Notes: generated from the letters alone by a model not told the origin. Counted from the first letter of the stretch, positions 8,311-17,407 are shown. The stretch: DNA of 64,000 nt from CAJBVG01 sp943372995 (GCA_943372995.1 CALSAQ010000001.1:496001-560000); one strand, 5' to 3'. Numbers and translations are program-made.

Positions 8311-9174
8311 ATGAAAACAACACTTTATGCATTTTGCATTTTACTAATTTTTTCTTGTGGAGATAAACAACATTCAAAAAAAATGAAAGCAACTAGCGAT
8401 AGCTTAACCATTCAATCGGGGTATTCGATGGTAAACGGAATAAAAATGTATTACGAAATATATGGTGATGGTAAACCATTGATTTTATTACATGGTGGAG
8501 GTTCTACTATACAAACCACTTTTGGTAGAATAATTCCATTACTAGCTAAAAACAGAAAGCTCATTGCTGTTGAATTACAAGCACATGGAAGAACAGAGGA
8601 TAGAGATACCGCATTATCATTCGAACAAGATGCTGATGATGTGGCTGAGCTATTAAAGAATTTAAACATTGTTAATGCCGATTTTTTAGGATTCAGCAAT
8701 GGAGGTACAACTACCTTGCAAATTGCAATCCGACATCCAGAAATAGTTAATAAAATAATTGTTGCTTCCGCACTTGCTAAAAGAGAGGGAGTACCAGCAG
8801 AGTTTTATGAGTTTATGAAGAATACTCGTCCGGAAGAAATCCCACAAGCTTATCAAGAGGCCTACAAATCAGTTGCGCCAAAACCTGAGAATTTATTCAT
8901 CATGTCTGAAAAATGTGCAAAACGAATGATACACTTTAAAGACATTTCCGATCGTGATTTACAAAACATAAAAGCAGAGTGTTTAATTATTACAGGAGAT
9001 AAAGATGTGATGACACCAGAACATGGAGTTCAGATGCATCGATTAATACCCAACAGCAGGTTAACGATTGTTCCATCTGGCCATGGAGACTTTCTCGGAG
9101 AAATTACCACACTTACTAAAGACTTCAAAGAAAGTGATATGGTTACCCCTATTATTGAAAGATTTCTTGATTGA
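8311..9174 (+). CDS. Alpha/beta-hydrolase lipoprotein
   Basis: A 287-residue alpha/beta hydrolase carried on a lipoprotein signal (lipobox I-F-S-C, Cys16). The oxyanion motif HGGG is at 61-64, the nucleophile elbow G-F-S-N-G-G has Ser129, the acid is likely in G-D-K-D-V, and the His in P-S-G-H-G-D-F. I chose the ATG at 8311: an earlier in-frame ATG at 8287 lies inside the tail of the broken AHSA1 gene and would spoil the signal peptide. Probably in the same transcript as the arsR/AHSA1 pair. Substrate unknown. Confidence 0.8.
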   Translation: MKTTLYAFCILLIFSCGDKQHSKKMKATSDSLTIQSGYSMVNGIKMYYEIYGDGKPLILLHGGGSTIQTTFGRIIPLLAKNRKLIAVELQAHGRTEDRDTALSFEQDADDVAELLKNLNIVNADFLGFSNGGTTTLQIAIRHPEIVNKIIVASALAKREGVPAEFYEFMKNTRPEEIPQAYQEAYKSVAPKPENLFIMSEKCAKRMIHFKDISDRDLQNIKAECLIITGDKDVMTPEHGVQMHRLIPNSRLTIVPSGHGDFLGEITTLTKDFKESDMVTPIIERFLD

Positions 9175-9182
9175 CTTCTTTA

Positions 9183-9219
9183 CTCAACGGTCCCTTCGGC
9201 CCGCTCAGGGACCGTTGAG
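9183..9219 (+). terminator. 13-bp perfect hairpin after the hydrolase lipoprotein gene
   Basis: CTCAACGGTCCCT (9183-9195) pairs perfectly with AGGGACCGTTGAG (9207-9219) across an 11-base loop. There is no T-run on the plus strand. The core TCCCTTCGGC-CCGCTCAGGG is the reverse complement of the motif in the 46-bp tandem repeat at 52043-52200, so this is also a dispersed repeat. Confidence 0.65.
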
Positions 9220-9266
9220 ATAGACGTCCGCGTCCATCTTCATACTTAAATTTTTTTGAAAAAAAT

Positions 9267-9312
9267 TTGTGCAACTGAATAGTTTCATATATATTTGCAA
9301 CCAAATAGTTGC
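9267..9312 (+). promoter_or_regulatory. Promoter with two tandem operator dyads for arsR paralogue 2
   Basis: TTG (9267-9269), 20 bases, TATATTTG (9290-9297): the same promoter geometry as at 7639. The dyads are GCAACTGAATAGTTTC (9271-9286, one mismatch) and GCAACCAAATAGTTGC (9297-9312), centres 26 bp apart as in the first module. Half-sites are GCAAC here and GCAAG in module 1, so the operators have diverged along with the regulators. Confidence 0.7.
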
Positions 9313-9326
9313 CAATAAATGAAATT

Positions 9327-9647
9327 ATGAGAAGAGACGTATATCAAGCTATTGCCGATCCTACACGTAGAGCGATACTCACGCTCCTAGCGGTTCAAGC
9401 CATGACACCCAATGCGCTGGCAGAGCATTTCGACAGCAGCAGACAGGCTGTATCGAAACATCTACGAATTTTAACCGAATGCGAACTGGTAAAACAAGAA
9501 CAATCGGGTCGAGAAATCTATTATCAAATCCACGCCGATAAAATGAAAGAAATAGACAAATGGTTAGAGCAGTTTAGAAAGATCTGGGAAAACCGATTCA
9601 GCCAACTAGATAACGTATTAGCACACCTAAAACAAACAAAAAAATGA
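9327..9647 (+). CDS. ArsR-family transcriptional regulator, paralogue 2
   Basis: A 106-residue winged-helix repressor closely related to the one at 7690: both begin R-R-D-V followed by Q-A-I-A-D-P-T-R-R, and both end in a W-x-E-Q-F/Y segment with a lysine-rich tail. The recognition helix here is S-R-Q-A-V-S-K-H-L-R. The ATG at 9327 is preferred; a TTG at 9309 sits inside the operator. The stop overlaps the next gene as ATGA, so regulator and AHSA1-VOC protein are translationally coupled. Confidence 0.88.
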   Translation: MRRDVYQAIADPTRRAILTLLAVQAMTPNALAEHFDSSRQAVSKHLRILTECELVKQEQSGREIYYQIHADKMKEIDKWLEQFRKIWENRFSQLDNVLAHLKQTKK

Positions 9648-10612
9648 AAAGCGTATTATTATTTGATTTTTCTGTAGACAAAGAAAACAAATGCGTAACG
9701 GTAAAAAGAGAATTTGCAGCTTCTAAAGAACTGGTATGGGAAGCTTGGACAAACCCAGAGTTATTAGATCTTTGGTGGGCTCCTAAACCCTATCAAGTAA
9801 TTACTAAATCGATGGATTTTAGAGAAGGGGGAACTTGGTTTTATGGAATGCACGGACCTACTGGCGATGTACATTGGTGCAAGGCTGATTATATCAGAAT
9901 AGTTCCACAAGAATATTATTCAGCATTAGATGCATTTTGTGATGAAAATGGAAAGTTAAATGAAGAATTCCCTAGATCAGAATGGAATAACACTTTTAGA
10001 GCAGATGGAGAGAATACCATTGTAAACATAGTTATTCAATACAAATCCTTAGCTGATTTGGAGCGTATAATAGAATTAGGCTTCAAAGAAGGCTTTACAA
10101 TGGCTATGGGTAATTTAGATATCTATTTAGCCTCTAGAATGAAATTATGGTCGGGATTAAAGAAAGAAAACAAGGCACGAGTATGTTCTTATTTAAACTT
10201 CCCTGGAAATACAGAAGAAGCATTCTTGTTTTATCGCAAAGTATTTAAATCAGAATTCAATGGAGGGATACAACGTTTTGGAGAACTTCCTCCTGATGAA
10301 AATCAGCCAGCAATGTCTGAAAATCTAAAAAAGATGGTATTACATGTTGAACTTCCAATTATGGGCAACCATGTGCTCATGGCTACTGATGCTCCTGCTG
10401 AAATGGGATTCACAGTAACACAAGGGAACAATATGTTTATCTCTATAGAACCCGAAACAAAAGAAGAAACGGAGCGTATATTCAACGAACTTTCAGAAGG
10501 CGGAAATATTACCATGCCACTAACCGATATGTTTTGGGGAGCTTATTTCGGAAGCTTTACAGATAAGTACGGAATAAATTGGATGTTGAATTTTTTGTAC
10601 CAAAAAGGATAA
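9644..10612 (+). CDS. AHSA1/SRPBCC domain fused to PhnB-like VOC domain
   Basis: A 322-residue two-domain cytosolic protein. Residues ~15-160 are an AHSA1 (SRPBCC) domain with E-A-W-T-N-P-E-L-L-D-L-W-W-A-P; residues ~175-320 are a PhnB-like VOC/glyoxalase domain (F-P-G-N-T-E-E-A-F-L-F-Y and M-F-W-G-A-Y-F-G). The two families are usually separate neighbouring genes, so the fusion supports a common job, probably binding or altering a small molecule that the coupled ArsR protein controls. The stop TAA is the first piece of a repeat tract. Ligand unknown. Confidence 0.85.
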   Translation: MKSVLLFDFSVDKENKCVTVKREFAASKELVWEAWTNPELLDLWWAPKPYQVITKSMDFREGGTWFYGMHGPTGDVHWCKADYIRIVPQEYYSALDAFCDENGKLNEEFPRSEWNNTFRADGENTIVNIVIQYKSLADLERIIELGFKEGFTMAMGNLDIYLASRMKLWSGLKKENKARVCSYLNFPGNTEEAFLFYRKVFKSEFNGGIQRFGELPPDENQPAMSENLKKMVLHVELPIMGNHVLMATDAPAEMGFTVTQGNNMFISIEPETKEETERIFNELSEGGNITMPLTDMFWGAYFGSFTDKYGINWMLNFLYQKG

Positions 10613-10715
10613 TGTGTTAATGTGATAATGTGTTAATGTGATAATATGATAATGTGACATTCTCAATACTCAATACTCAATACTCAATACTCACTACTAA
10701 GAACTAAGAAATAAG
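10612..10715. repeat. Heptad/octad repeat tract (ATGTGTTA then ATACTCA words)
   Basis: 8-base units ATGTGTTA / ATGTGATA repeated six times, then 7-base units ATACTCA repeated four times, then AAGAACTAAGAA. It begins at the last base of the AHSA1-VOC stop codon and ends directly before the DoxX start. The two word types sit end to end rather than as complementary arms. Confidence 0.8.
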
Positions 10716-10718
10716 AAT

Positions 10719-11075
10719 ATGAAAAAAACAAAAATTATTTACTGGACAACCACTATCCTATTCACTTTATTTATGGCTTCTTCAGCTATACCGGATATAT
10801 TGATGGTGCCTGAAGCGGTAAGCTTCATCAAACAATTAGGATACCCTGAGTATTTCATTCCTTTCATTGGCGTAGCTAAACTTTTGGGCTGTATTGCCTT
10901 ATTAGTTCCAGGCTATCCAAGAATAAGAGAATGGGCTTATGCCGGACTATTCTTCGATTTAGTAGGCGCTGTGTATTCAAATTTAATGACAAATGGTTGG
11001 GACAATGGAATGCTTACCATGATTCCTGTATTTGCTGTTATGTTTACTTCATATATTTATAATAGAAAAGTATAA
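10719..11075 (+). CDS. DoxX-family membrane protein
   Basis: A 118-residue protein with four membrane segments (about 8-26, 42-62, 68-88 and 95-113), typical of the short DoxX/DoxD-like group. A conserved G-V-A-K-L-L-G-C segment and the two loops fit. These proteins are often associated with redox stress, but no activity is assigned. It lies between two repeat tracts, and its stop codon TAA is at the edge of the second. Confidence 0.75.
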   Translation: MKKTKIIYWTTTILFTLFMASSAIPDILMVPEAVSFIKQLGYPEYFIPFIGVAKLLGCIALLVPGYPRIREWAYAGLFFDLVGAVYSNLMTNGWDNGMLTMIPVFAVMFTSYIYNRKV

Positions 11076-11183
11076 TATGCTGGTATGCTAATGTGCTGGT
11101 ATGCTAGTATGCTAATATGCTGGTATGCTAAGGACTAAATTCTATGTTAGCATATTAGCATGTTAGCATATTAGCACATTAAC
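11076..11183. repeat. Octad hairpin element (TATGCTGG / TATGCTAA words)
   Basis: The left arm has six units of the type TATGCTGG, TATGCTAA, TGTGCTGG and TATGCTAG; the right arm (from about 11145) has the complement (TTAGCATA, TTAGCATG, TTAGCACA). About 15 bases separate the arms. The transcript would fold into a long imperfect hairpin directly after the DoxX stop codon. Confidence 0.85.
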
Positions 11184-11289
11184 TTACGAACATTTTCTCC
11201 ACAGGCTCCCAAAGTCTCCGAAATTTTCGTACTTTTGAATCCCGTAACAATACGAGCAAATCGGCTTGTATTTCTCAAAATTTTCAGCA

Positions 11290-12906
11290 ATGACCAAATA
11301 CATTTTCGTTACGGGCGGTGTTACTTCCTCATTAGGTAAGGGCATCATCTCCGCCTCTTTAGCCAAACTATTACAATCTAGAGGCTACAGGGTAACCATC
11401 CAAAAGTTCGATCCATATATTAATATCGACCCTGGAACATTAAACCCTTATGAGCACGGCGAGTGTTATGTAACCGACGACGGAGCAGAAACAGATTTAG
11501 ACCTTGGTCATTACGAACGTTTCTTGAACGTACCCACTTCACAAGCAAATAACATTACCACTGGTCGTATTTATCAGAACGTTATCAATCAGGAACGTGA
11601 AGGTAAATACCTAGGAAAAACAGTTCAGGTAATCCCGCATATTACTGATGAAATTAAACGTAACATGCGTTTATTAGGAGATTCGGGAGAGTACGACATC
11701 GTAATTACCGAATTAGGTGGAACTGTAGGCGATATAGAATCTCTTCCATACATTGAAGCTGTTCGTCAGTTTAAATGGGAAGTTGGAAGTAATAATGCCA
11801 TCGTTATTCATTTAACTCTAATTCCTTTCTTGGCAGCGGCTGGAGAATTAAAAACCAAGCCTACTCAGCATTCAGTTAAAATGTTATTAGAGTATGGTAT
11901 ACAGCCTGATATTCTGGTTTGTCGTACCGAGCATTCTATCAATCAAGAAATACGTAAAAAAATTGCCCTTTTCTGTAATGTAAATATTAACTCTGTTATT
12001 GAATCAATAGATGCTGCTACCATTTACGATGTGCCATTGTTGATGTTAAAAGAGAATTTAGACAAAACAGTACTTACCAAATTAAAACTCCCATTAAAAG
12101 GTGAACCTGATTTAGAATCGTGGAAAGACTTTTTAGGGAGATTGAAAAATCCTACAAAAGACGTACGCGTTGGTCTGGTAGGTAAATATGTTGAATTACC
12201 AGATGCATATAAATCAATAACAGAATCTTTTATTCACGCAGGGGCATCTAACGAATGTAAGGTACATGTAGAATATATACACTCAGAAAATATTAATGCT
12301 GATAACGTAAAAGAAAAACTTGGTCATTTACATGGGGTATTAGTTGCACCTGGGTTTGGTTCAAGAGGTATAGAAGGAAAGTTGGCTGCCATAAAATATG
12401 TACGTGAGAATAACATTCCTTTCTTCGGAATATGTTTAGGTATGCAATGTGCTGTAATTGAATTTGCACGTAATGTATTAAAAATGAAAGGCGCACATTC
12501 TACCGAAATGGATGAAGTTTCGAAATATCCTGTAATCGACATGATGGAAGAGCAGAAAAAAATCAAAAACAAAGGGGGAACCATGCGTTTAGGATCTTAT
12601 GTCTGCGAAATTCAGAAGGGAACAAAAGCCTACCAGATTTACGGAAAATCGCGCATCAAAGAACGTCACCGTCACCGTTACGAGTTTAACAATAAATTCT
12701 TAAAACAATTTAACGATGCCGGCATGATTACCTCTGGTATAAATCCAGATACCAACCTTGTAGAAATCATTGAATTAAAGAATCATCCTTTCTTTGTTGG
12801 TGGTCAGTTCCACCCTGAGTTAAAAAGCACCGTGGCTAACCCTCACCCATTGTTTGTGAAATTTGTGGAAGCAGCATCGGAATATAAATACGGGAAAAGA
12901 AAATAA
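11290..12906 (+). CDS. pyrG: CTP synthase
   Basis: PyrG converts UTP to CTP with ATP and glutamine. The 538-residue enzyme has the N-terminal synthetase domain (F-V-T-G-G-V-T-S-S-L-G-K-G, residues ~6-18) and the C-terminal class I glutamine amidotransferase domain with nucleophile Cys in G-I-C-L-G-M-Q and the later His/Glu in H-P-E. I use the ATG at 11290; a TTG 24 bases earlier would add residues not found in the family. A TACTTTTG box lies at 11230-11237 but lacks a clear TTG upstream. Confidence 0.97.
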   Translation: MTKYIFVTGGVTSSLGKGIISASLAKLLQSRGYRVTIQKFDPYINIDPGTLNPYEHGECYVTDDGAETDLDLGHYERFLNVPTSQANNITTGRIYQNVINQEREGKYLGKTVQVIPHITDEIKRNMRLLGDSGEYDIVITELGGTVGDIESLPYIEAVRQFKWEVGSNNAIVIHLTLIPFLAAAGELKTKPTQHSVKMLLEYGIQPDILVCRTEHSINQEIRKKIALFCNVNINSVIESIDAATIYDVPLLMLKENLDKTVLTKLKLPLKGEPDLESWKDFLGRLKNPTKDVRVGLVGKYVELPDAYKSITESFIHAGASNECKVHVEYIHSENINADNVKEKLGHLHGVLVAPGFGSRGIEGKLAAIKYVRENNIPFFGICLGMQCAVIEFARNVLKMKGAHSTEMDEVSKYPVIDMMEEQKKIKNKGGTMRLGSYVCEIQKGTKAYQIYGKSRIKERHRHRYEFNNKFLKQFNDAGMITSGINPDTNLVEIIELKNHPFFVGGQFHPELKSTVANPHPLFVKFVEAASEYKYGKRK

Positions 12907-12914
12907 AGACACTC

Positions 12915-12936
12915 AGCCGGACGAGGACGTCCGGCT
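12915..12936 (+). terminator. GC-rich hairpin after pyrG
   Basis: AGCCGGACG (12915-12923) pairs perfectly with CGTCCGGCT (12928-12936) over a 4-base loop, 9 bases after the pyrG stop. There is no T-run, so termination strength is uncertain. It stands out as GC-rich in an AT-rich region. Confidence 0.6.
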
Positions 12937-12962
12937 ATATCACCCATATTCAGCCTAAATAC

Positions 12963-12993
12963 TTGCTTTTACAGCTATAAATCGTTACGTTTG
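12963..12993 (+). promoter_or_regulatory. Bacteroidota-type promoter of yidC
   Basis: TTG (12963-12965), 20 bases, TACGTTTG (12986-12993). This matches the TTG / TAnnTTTG consensus with the same spacing as the arsR promoters. The yidC start codon is 22 bases downstream. Confidence 0.7.
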
Positions 12994-13014
12994 CGTCCTA
13001 TTTTAAGATAAGAG

Positions 13015-14862
13015 ATGGATAGAAATACCTTTACTGGGCTATTAATTATAGCCGTTATTCTGATTGGTTTCAGTTTTTATTTACAACCTTCGGAACAAGA
13101 ATTAAAACAATATCAAAAGGATACTGATTCAATAAATGCTGCAAAAACTACTCAAGCTACAAACGACAGTTTAGCTCCTGTAACAGCAAATTCTGTAGAT
13201 TCTTCAACTTCAAAAAGCAATATCGTAATCGATACAACAGGTATATTCGGTGCTCAAAAATCGGGAACTGAAAACTTTACCGTAATTGAAAACGAAAAAA
13301 TAAAAGCTACCATCAGTAACAAAGGTGGTCGTGTTTATTCGGTAGAATTGAAGGAATATAAGACTTGGGACCAAAAGCCTTTGCGTTTATTTGATGGTGC
13401 AGACAATGAGTTTAATGTTCGCTTTTATGCAAAGGGGCAATTAAGCAATACTTCTGAATACTATTTCCAACAAATCGGACAAGCCTTTCAAGTACAAGGC
13501 ACCGACTCAAATGAGTTGCGCTTTCGTTTATTTGCCGAAGAAAACAAATACATTGATTTTGTATACAGTTTAAAAGGAAATTCTTACATGCTCGACTTTA
13601 ATATAGAGTCGCATAACATGGAGAATGTAATAGCATCTAACAATGCTTATTTCGATTTAAGCTGGGGCATTACTGCTTTGAAAAACGAGAAAGATATGAA
13701 GATGGAGCGTAACAACACCACGGCATATTATCGTTTTACCAATGAAGATTACGATTACATCAACCCTGCTAAAGACGTTAACGAAAAGTTAAGTAATGGT
13801 ATTAAATGGGTTTCATTTAAACAACATTACTTCTCATCAGTATTGATTTCAAAAACAAAATTTGAAAATGGAGAAGTAGAAACTGCTACCGATTTAAACT
13901 CTCCACATATTAAGAAAATGAAAATGGCATTAACAATTCCTTATGCTCACAAAGCACAAGAGAATTATGCAATGCAATTCTATTTCGGACCAAACCACTT
14001 CCACACTCTAGAAGCGTACAATATAGGTTTAGAAAAACAAATTAACCTAGGTTGGGGTCCATTAAAGTACATCAACAGATATGCTGTAATTCCTGTATTT
14101 AATAGTCTACAACAATTAAACTGGAACTTCGGTATTATCATTTTAATCTTAACATTATTATTGAAATTAGTGCTTTCGCCACTTACCTACCGTTCGTACT
14201 TATCTACTGCTAAGATGAGAATCTTAAAGCCTGAAATGGATGAGATAAAAGAGAAAGTGGGCGACGCAGATCAAGCGAAATTGCAACAAGAGTATATGAA
14301 GTTGTATAAAAAAGCAGGCGTGAATCCTTTAGGAGGCTGCGTTCCTTTATTATTACAAATGCCTATCCTATTTGCATTCTTCTTCTTCTTCCCTTCTTCA
14401 ATAGAATTACGCCAACAATCGTTCTTATGGGTAAGCGATTTATCGACTTATGATTCTATATGGACATTCGGAGAGATTCCATTTATCAATTATATATATG
14501 GTGATCACGTAAGTTTAATGTGTTTATTAATGACCATTTCTACATTGATTTACACTAGACTAAACAATCAGATTTCTGGAGCTACTGGCCAAATGAAATG
14601 GATGGGATACCTTATGCCTATTATCTTTATGGGTGTATTAAATAACGTGTCTTCTGGATTAAACTACTACTACTTCCTTGCAAATATGATGACCTTTGGT
14701 CAGCAATACGTTATCCGTTTATTTGTTGATGATGCTAAACTTCATAAACAAATTCAAGACAACAAGAAAAAACCAGAAAGTCAGAAAAAATCTAAGTTTC
14801 AACAGAAACTAGAAGACATGCAAAAAGAGCGTGAGAAACAGTTAAAGGCGAAGAAGAAATAA
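13015..14862 (+). CDS. yidC: Membrane protein insertase YidC
   Basis: A 615-residue Oxa1-family insertase that places inner-membrane proteins with or without SecYEG. A first membrane segment (residues ~6-22) is followed by the large periplasmic domain of Gram-negative YidC (to ~350), then the conserved core: a membrane segment near 370, a cytoplasmic hairpin loop with P-L-T-Y-R-S and a charged coil, N-P-L-G-G-C-V-P-L-L-L-Q-M-P, and three more membrane segments. A lysine-rich tail closes the protein, as is usual for ribosome contact. Its own promoter precedes it. Confidence 0.96.
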   Translation: MDRNTFTGLLIIAVILIGFSFYLQPSEQELKQYQKDTDSINAAKTTQATNDSLAPVTANSVDSSTSKSNIVIDTTGIFGAQKSGTENFTVIENEKIKATISNKGGRVYSVELKEYKTWDQKPLRLFDGADNEFNVRFYAKGQLSNTSEYYFQQIGQAFQVQGTDSNELRFRLFAEENKYIDFVYSLKGNSYMLDFNIESHNMENVIASNNAYFDLSWGITALKNEKDMKMERNNTTAYYRFTNEDYDYINPAKDVNEKLSNGIKWVSFKQHYFSSVLISKTKFENGEVETATDLNSPHIKKMKMALTIPYAHKAQENYAMQFYFGPNHFHTLEAYNIGLEKQINLGWGPLKYINRYAVIPVFNSLQQLNWNFGIIILILTLLLKLVLSPLTYRSYLSTAKMRILKPEMDEIKEKVGDADQAKLQQEYMKLYKKAGVNPLGGCVPLLLQMPILFAFFFFFPSSIELRQQSFLWVSDLSTYDSIWTFGEIPFINYIYGDHVSLMCLLMTISTLIYTRLNNQISGATGQMKWMGYLMPIIFMGVLNNVSSGLNYYYFLANMMTFGQQYVIRLFVDDAKLHKQIQDNKKKPESQKKSKFQQKLEDMQKEREKQLKAKKK

Positions 14863-14867
14863 TATAA

Positions 14868-14965
14868 TTAATGTGTTAATGGGATAATGGGATAATGTGT
14901 TAATGGGATAGATTTTATATATTTATCATTAACACATTATCCCAATAACACATTAACAGATTATA
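14868..14965. repeat. Octad hairpin element (ATGTGTTA / ATGGGATA words)
   Basis: The left arm has units of the type ATGTGTTA, ATGGGATA and ATGGGATA, the right arm (from about 14925) the complement (TTAACACA, TTATCCCA, ATAACACA, TTAACAGA). It fills the gap between the yidC stop and the second DUF3667 gene. The same words occur as a single arm at 23811-23871. Confidence 0.85.
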
Positions 14966-14968
14966 GAA

Positions 14969-15931
14969 ATGTCCCGAAAACTACGTTCAGAAACCGATTG
15001 CTTAAATTGTGGTACCGAAGTAAAAGATAAGTACTGCCCTCATTGTGGTCAGCCTAACTATGAACCACGTGAAAGTTTCCGTCATATCATGACGCATTTC
15101 GTTACCGATTACTTACATCTCGACGAAAAATTCTTTAGCAGTTTAAAATACCTCCTATTTAGTCCTGGTAAGTTAACCAACGAATACAATTCTGGAAGAA
15201 GGATGACATATGTACATCCCTTTCGTTTATATATATTCATTACTATCGTCTTTTTTATCGTTCAGGGTGTAAATAGTAATGAGAACAAACTCAAGCTAAA
15301 GCAAATTGAAGAAAACGGGGATACTACTATAATGATTTCTCCTGCAATGGAAACTGATGTTGATACCGCACAGGGTGAGGTAAACATGGACTACTCTTGG
15401 TCGGAAGTAGAAGACACCACGGTTGAACAATACGAAAAACGACAAGCAGCTTTACCTGAGGCCGAACGCGATGATTTCTTCAGAAGCTATTTCAACAAAA
15501 AAACTATTATTGCCAACCAACAAAAATTCAATTTGAGTGAGAAAATTATGCAGAATTTCCAGCATAATATTCCAAAAATGATGTTTCTTATTCTTCCTGT
15601 ATTTGCGTTAATACTGCAGATATTTTTTAGAAGAAAGAAATTATACTATGTAGAACATTTCTATCACTCGGTATACCTCCATTGTTTCTTTTATTTATAC
15701 CGCTTGGCTTTTGTGATACCATTTAAATTTCTTCCCGAGACTTGGAAAGAAGGAATAAACTTGGTAATGATTATTGGCTTGGCTGTTTATTTCTACAGAT
15801 CCTTAATCAAAGTATACAACGACAATGCTATACTTACCATTGTTAAAGGAGTATTTGTAATTGCACTCTATTTCGTTGCCTTATTAATATTAGTAGTTGG
15901 GAATGGGGTGTTGAGCTTTATGCTTCTATAA
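14969..15931 (+). CDS. DUF3667 membrane protein, second copy
   Basis: A 320-residue DUF3667 protein with the same order as the copy at 2896: an N-terminal zinc ribbon (two CxxC pairs, with the second spelled C-P-H-C), a conserved phenylalanine-rich helix, S-P-G-K-L-T-N-E-Y, then V-H-P-F-R-L-Y at the first membrane segment. It carries an extra ~90-residue hydrophilic insert (about 110-195) before the last membrane segments. Function unknown. It starts 4 bases after a repeat hairpin, so its leader is probably short or the hairpin is in its 5' end. Confidence 0.8.
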   Translation: MSRKLRSETDCLNCGTEVKDKYCPHCGQPNYEPRESFRHIMTHFVTDYLHLDEKFFSSLKYLLFSPGKLTNEYNSGRRMTYVHPFRLYIFITIVFFIVQGVNSNENKLKLKQIEENGDTTIMISPAMETDVDTAQGEVNMDYSWSEVEDTTVEQYEKRQAALPEAERDDFFRSYFNKKTIIANQQKFNLSEKIMQNFQHNIPKMMFLILPVFALILQIFFRRKKLYYVEHFYHSVYLHCFFYLYRLAFVIPFKFLPETWKEGINLVMIIGLAVYFYRSLIKVYNDNAILTIVKGVFVIALYFVALLILVVGNGVLSFMLL

Positions 15932-15971
15932 TTTAGATCGGGCTTATTATACTATAAAAAAAAATTATACC

Positions 15972-16030
15972 CTATGTCTCTGTGACTCTATGATTAAGAA
16001 ACTTAAACACAGAGACACTAGGACACAGAG
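15972..16030. repeat. Hairpin element with CACAGAG words between convergent genes
   Basis: CTATGTCTCTGTGACTCTAT in the left arm pairs with ACACAGAGACACTAGG and ACACAGAG in the right. It lies between the ends of the DUF3667 and gltA genes and may terminate both. The word CACAGAGACACAGAG recurs twice at 61390-61520. Confidence 0.7.
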
Positions 16031-16057
16031 AAAAAAGAATATATTCTAAACTATTGT

Positions 16058-17344
16058 TTAACGCTTAGCGATGATCTCGTAATCTCTACTTGTTTTACCA
16101 ACATAGATTTGGCGAGGACGTCCGATTGGCTCTTTATTTTCGTGCATCTCTTTCCATTGTGCAATCCAACCAGGTAAACGTCCGAGTGCAAATAACACTG
16201 TAAACATTTCCGTAGGGAAGCCAATAGCTCTGTAAATAATTCCAGAGTAGAAATCAACGTTCGGATACAACTTACGTTCTACGAAGTAAGGATCATTTAA
16301 AGCCGATTGTTCTAATTTTTTAGCGATATCTAAAATAGGATCATGAACTCCTAATTTGTTCAATACATTATCACATGCTTCTTTAATGATTGTAGCACGA
16401 GGGTCGAAATTTTTATATACACGATGACCAAATCCCATTAAGCGGAATGGATCGTTTTTATCTTTAGCTTTTGCCAACCATTTATCAGCATCGCCACCAT
16501 CAGCTTTAATCGCTTCAAGCATTTCTATCACAGCTTGGTTTGCACCACCGTGTAATGGACCCCATAGAGCTGAGATACCAGAAGCTACCGATGCGTATAA
16601 GTTAGCATCAGAAGAGCCTACAATACGTACTGTAGACGTTGAGCAGTTTTGCTCATGATCAGCATGTAAAATCAATAATTTGTTCATGGCATCAACAACC
16701 ACAGGATCTACAGTATAGTCTTCTGTACGGTTAGCGAATGTCATGTTTAAGAAATTAGAAACGTAGTCTAATTTATTTTGAGGATAAATAAGCGGGTGAC
16801 CTAATGATTTCTTGTGTATCCAAGAAACAATGGTGCTCATTTTAGCCAATAATTTAATTATAGTTAGGTTTTGCTCTTCTTTTGTTGGATTAGAATTTAA
16901 CGATTCTGGGTAGAAAGAAGATAAAGAACAAACTAAAGACACTAACTGACCCATTGGGTGAGCTTTTGATGGATATCCATCGAAAAACTTCTTCATGTCT
17001 TCGTGGATCAATGTATGACGAGAAATCTCGTGAGTAAATTGATCTAGTTCCTGTTTAGTAGGAAGTTCGCCATAAATTAATAGGTAAGCAACTTCAATAA
17101 ATGTTGATTTCTCAGCAATTTGTTCGATAGGATAACCACGGTACTTTAAAATACCAGCTTCCCCGTCGAGGAAGGTTATAGCACTTTTTGTAGCTCCAGT
17201 GTTTTTGTAACCTGTATCTAGGGTTACATAACCTGTTTCATCACGTAATTTAGAAATATCGATGGCTTTCTCGCCCTCAGTTCCTGTAATAACTGGGAAT
17301 TCGAATTTCTTCCCGTCTAAAATAATTTCTGCGATTTCTGACAT
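16058..17344 (-). CDS. gltA: Citrate synthase
   Basis: GltA condenses oxaloacetate and acetyl-CoA to citrate, the entry to the TCA cycle. The 428-residue length matches the type II (hexameric) Gram-negative enzyme. Catalytic residues are visible in L-H-G-G-A-N (His), G-F-G-H-R-V-Y (His) and an aspartate in the F-Y-S-G-I-I segment (V-D-F-Y-S-G). The ATG at 17344 is chosen over one 27 bases upstream because the upstream one falls at the predicted transcription start. Neighbour of DUF2721, read divergently. Confidence 0.96.
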   Translation of the reverse strand: MSEIAEIILDGKKFEFPVITGTEGEKAIDISKLRDETGYVTLDTGYKNTGATKSAITFLDGEAGILKYRGYPIEQIAEKSTFIEVAYLLIYGELPTKQELDQFTHEISRHTLIHEDMKKFFDGYPSKAHPMGQLVSLVCSLSSFYPESLNSNPTKEEQNLTIIKLLAKMSTIVSWIHKKSLGHPLIYPQNKLDYVSNFLNMTFANRTEDYTVDPVVVDAMNKLLILHADHEQNCSTSTVRIVGSSDANLYASVASGISALWGPLHGGANQAVIEMLEAIKADGGDADKWLAKAKDKNDPFRLMGFGHRVYKNFDPRATIIKEACDNVLNKLGVHDPILDIAKKLEQSALNDPYFVERKLYPNVDFYSGIIYRAIGFPTEMFTVLFALGRLPGWIAQWKEMHENKEPIGRPRQIYVGKTSRDYEIIAKR

Positions 17345-17373
17345 TTTGCTTAATGTGTTAAGTATTGGCATCG

Positions 17374-17407
17374 CAAACTTAATTAATTGTACACGATTTT
17401 AAAACAA
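17374..17407 (-). promoter_or_regulatory. Promoter of gltA
   Basis: Read on the minus strand: TTG (17407-17405), 23 bases, TAAGTTTG (17381-17374). The box fits TAnnTTTG; the spacer is at the long end. Transcription would begin near 17368, giving a ~24-base leader before the ATG at 17344. Confidence 0.55.
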
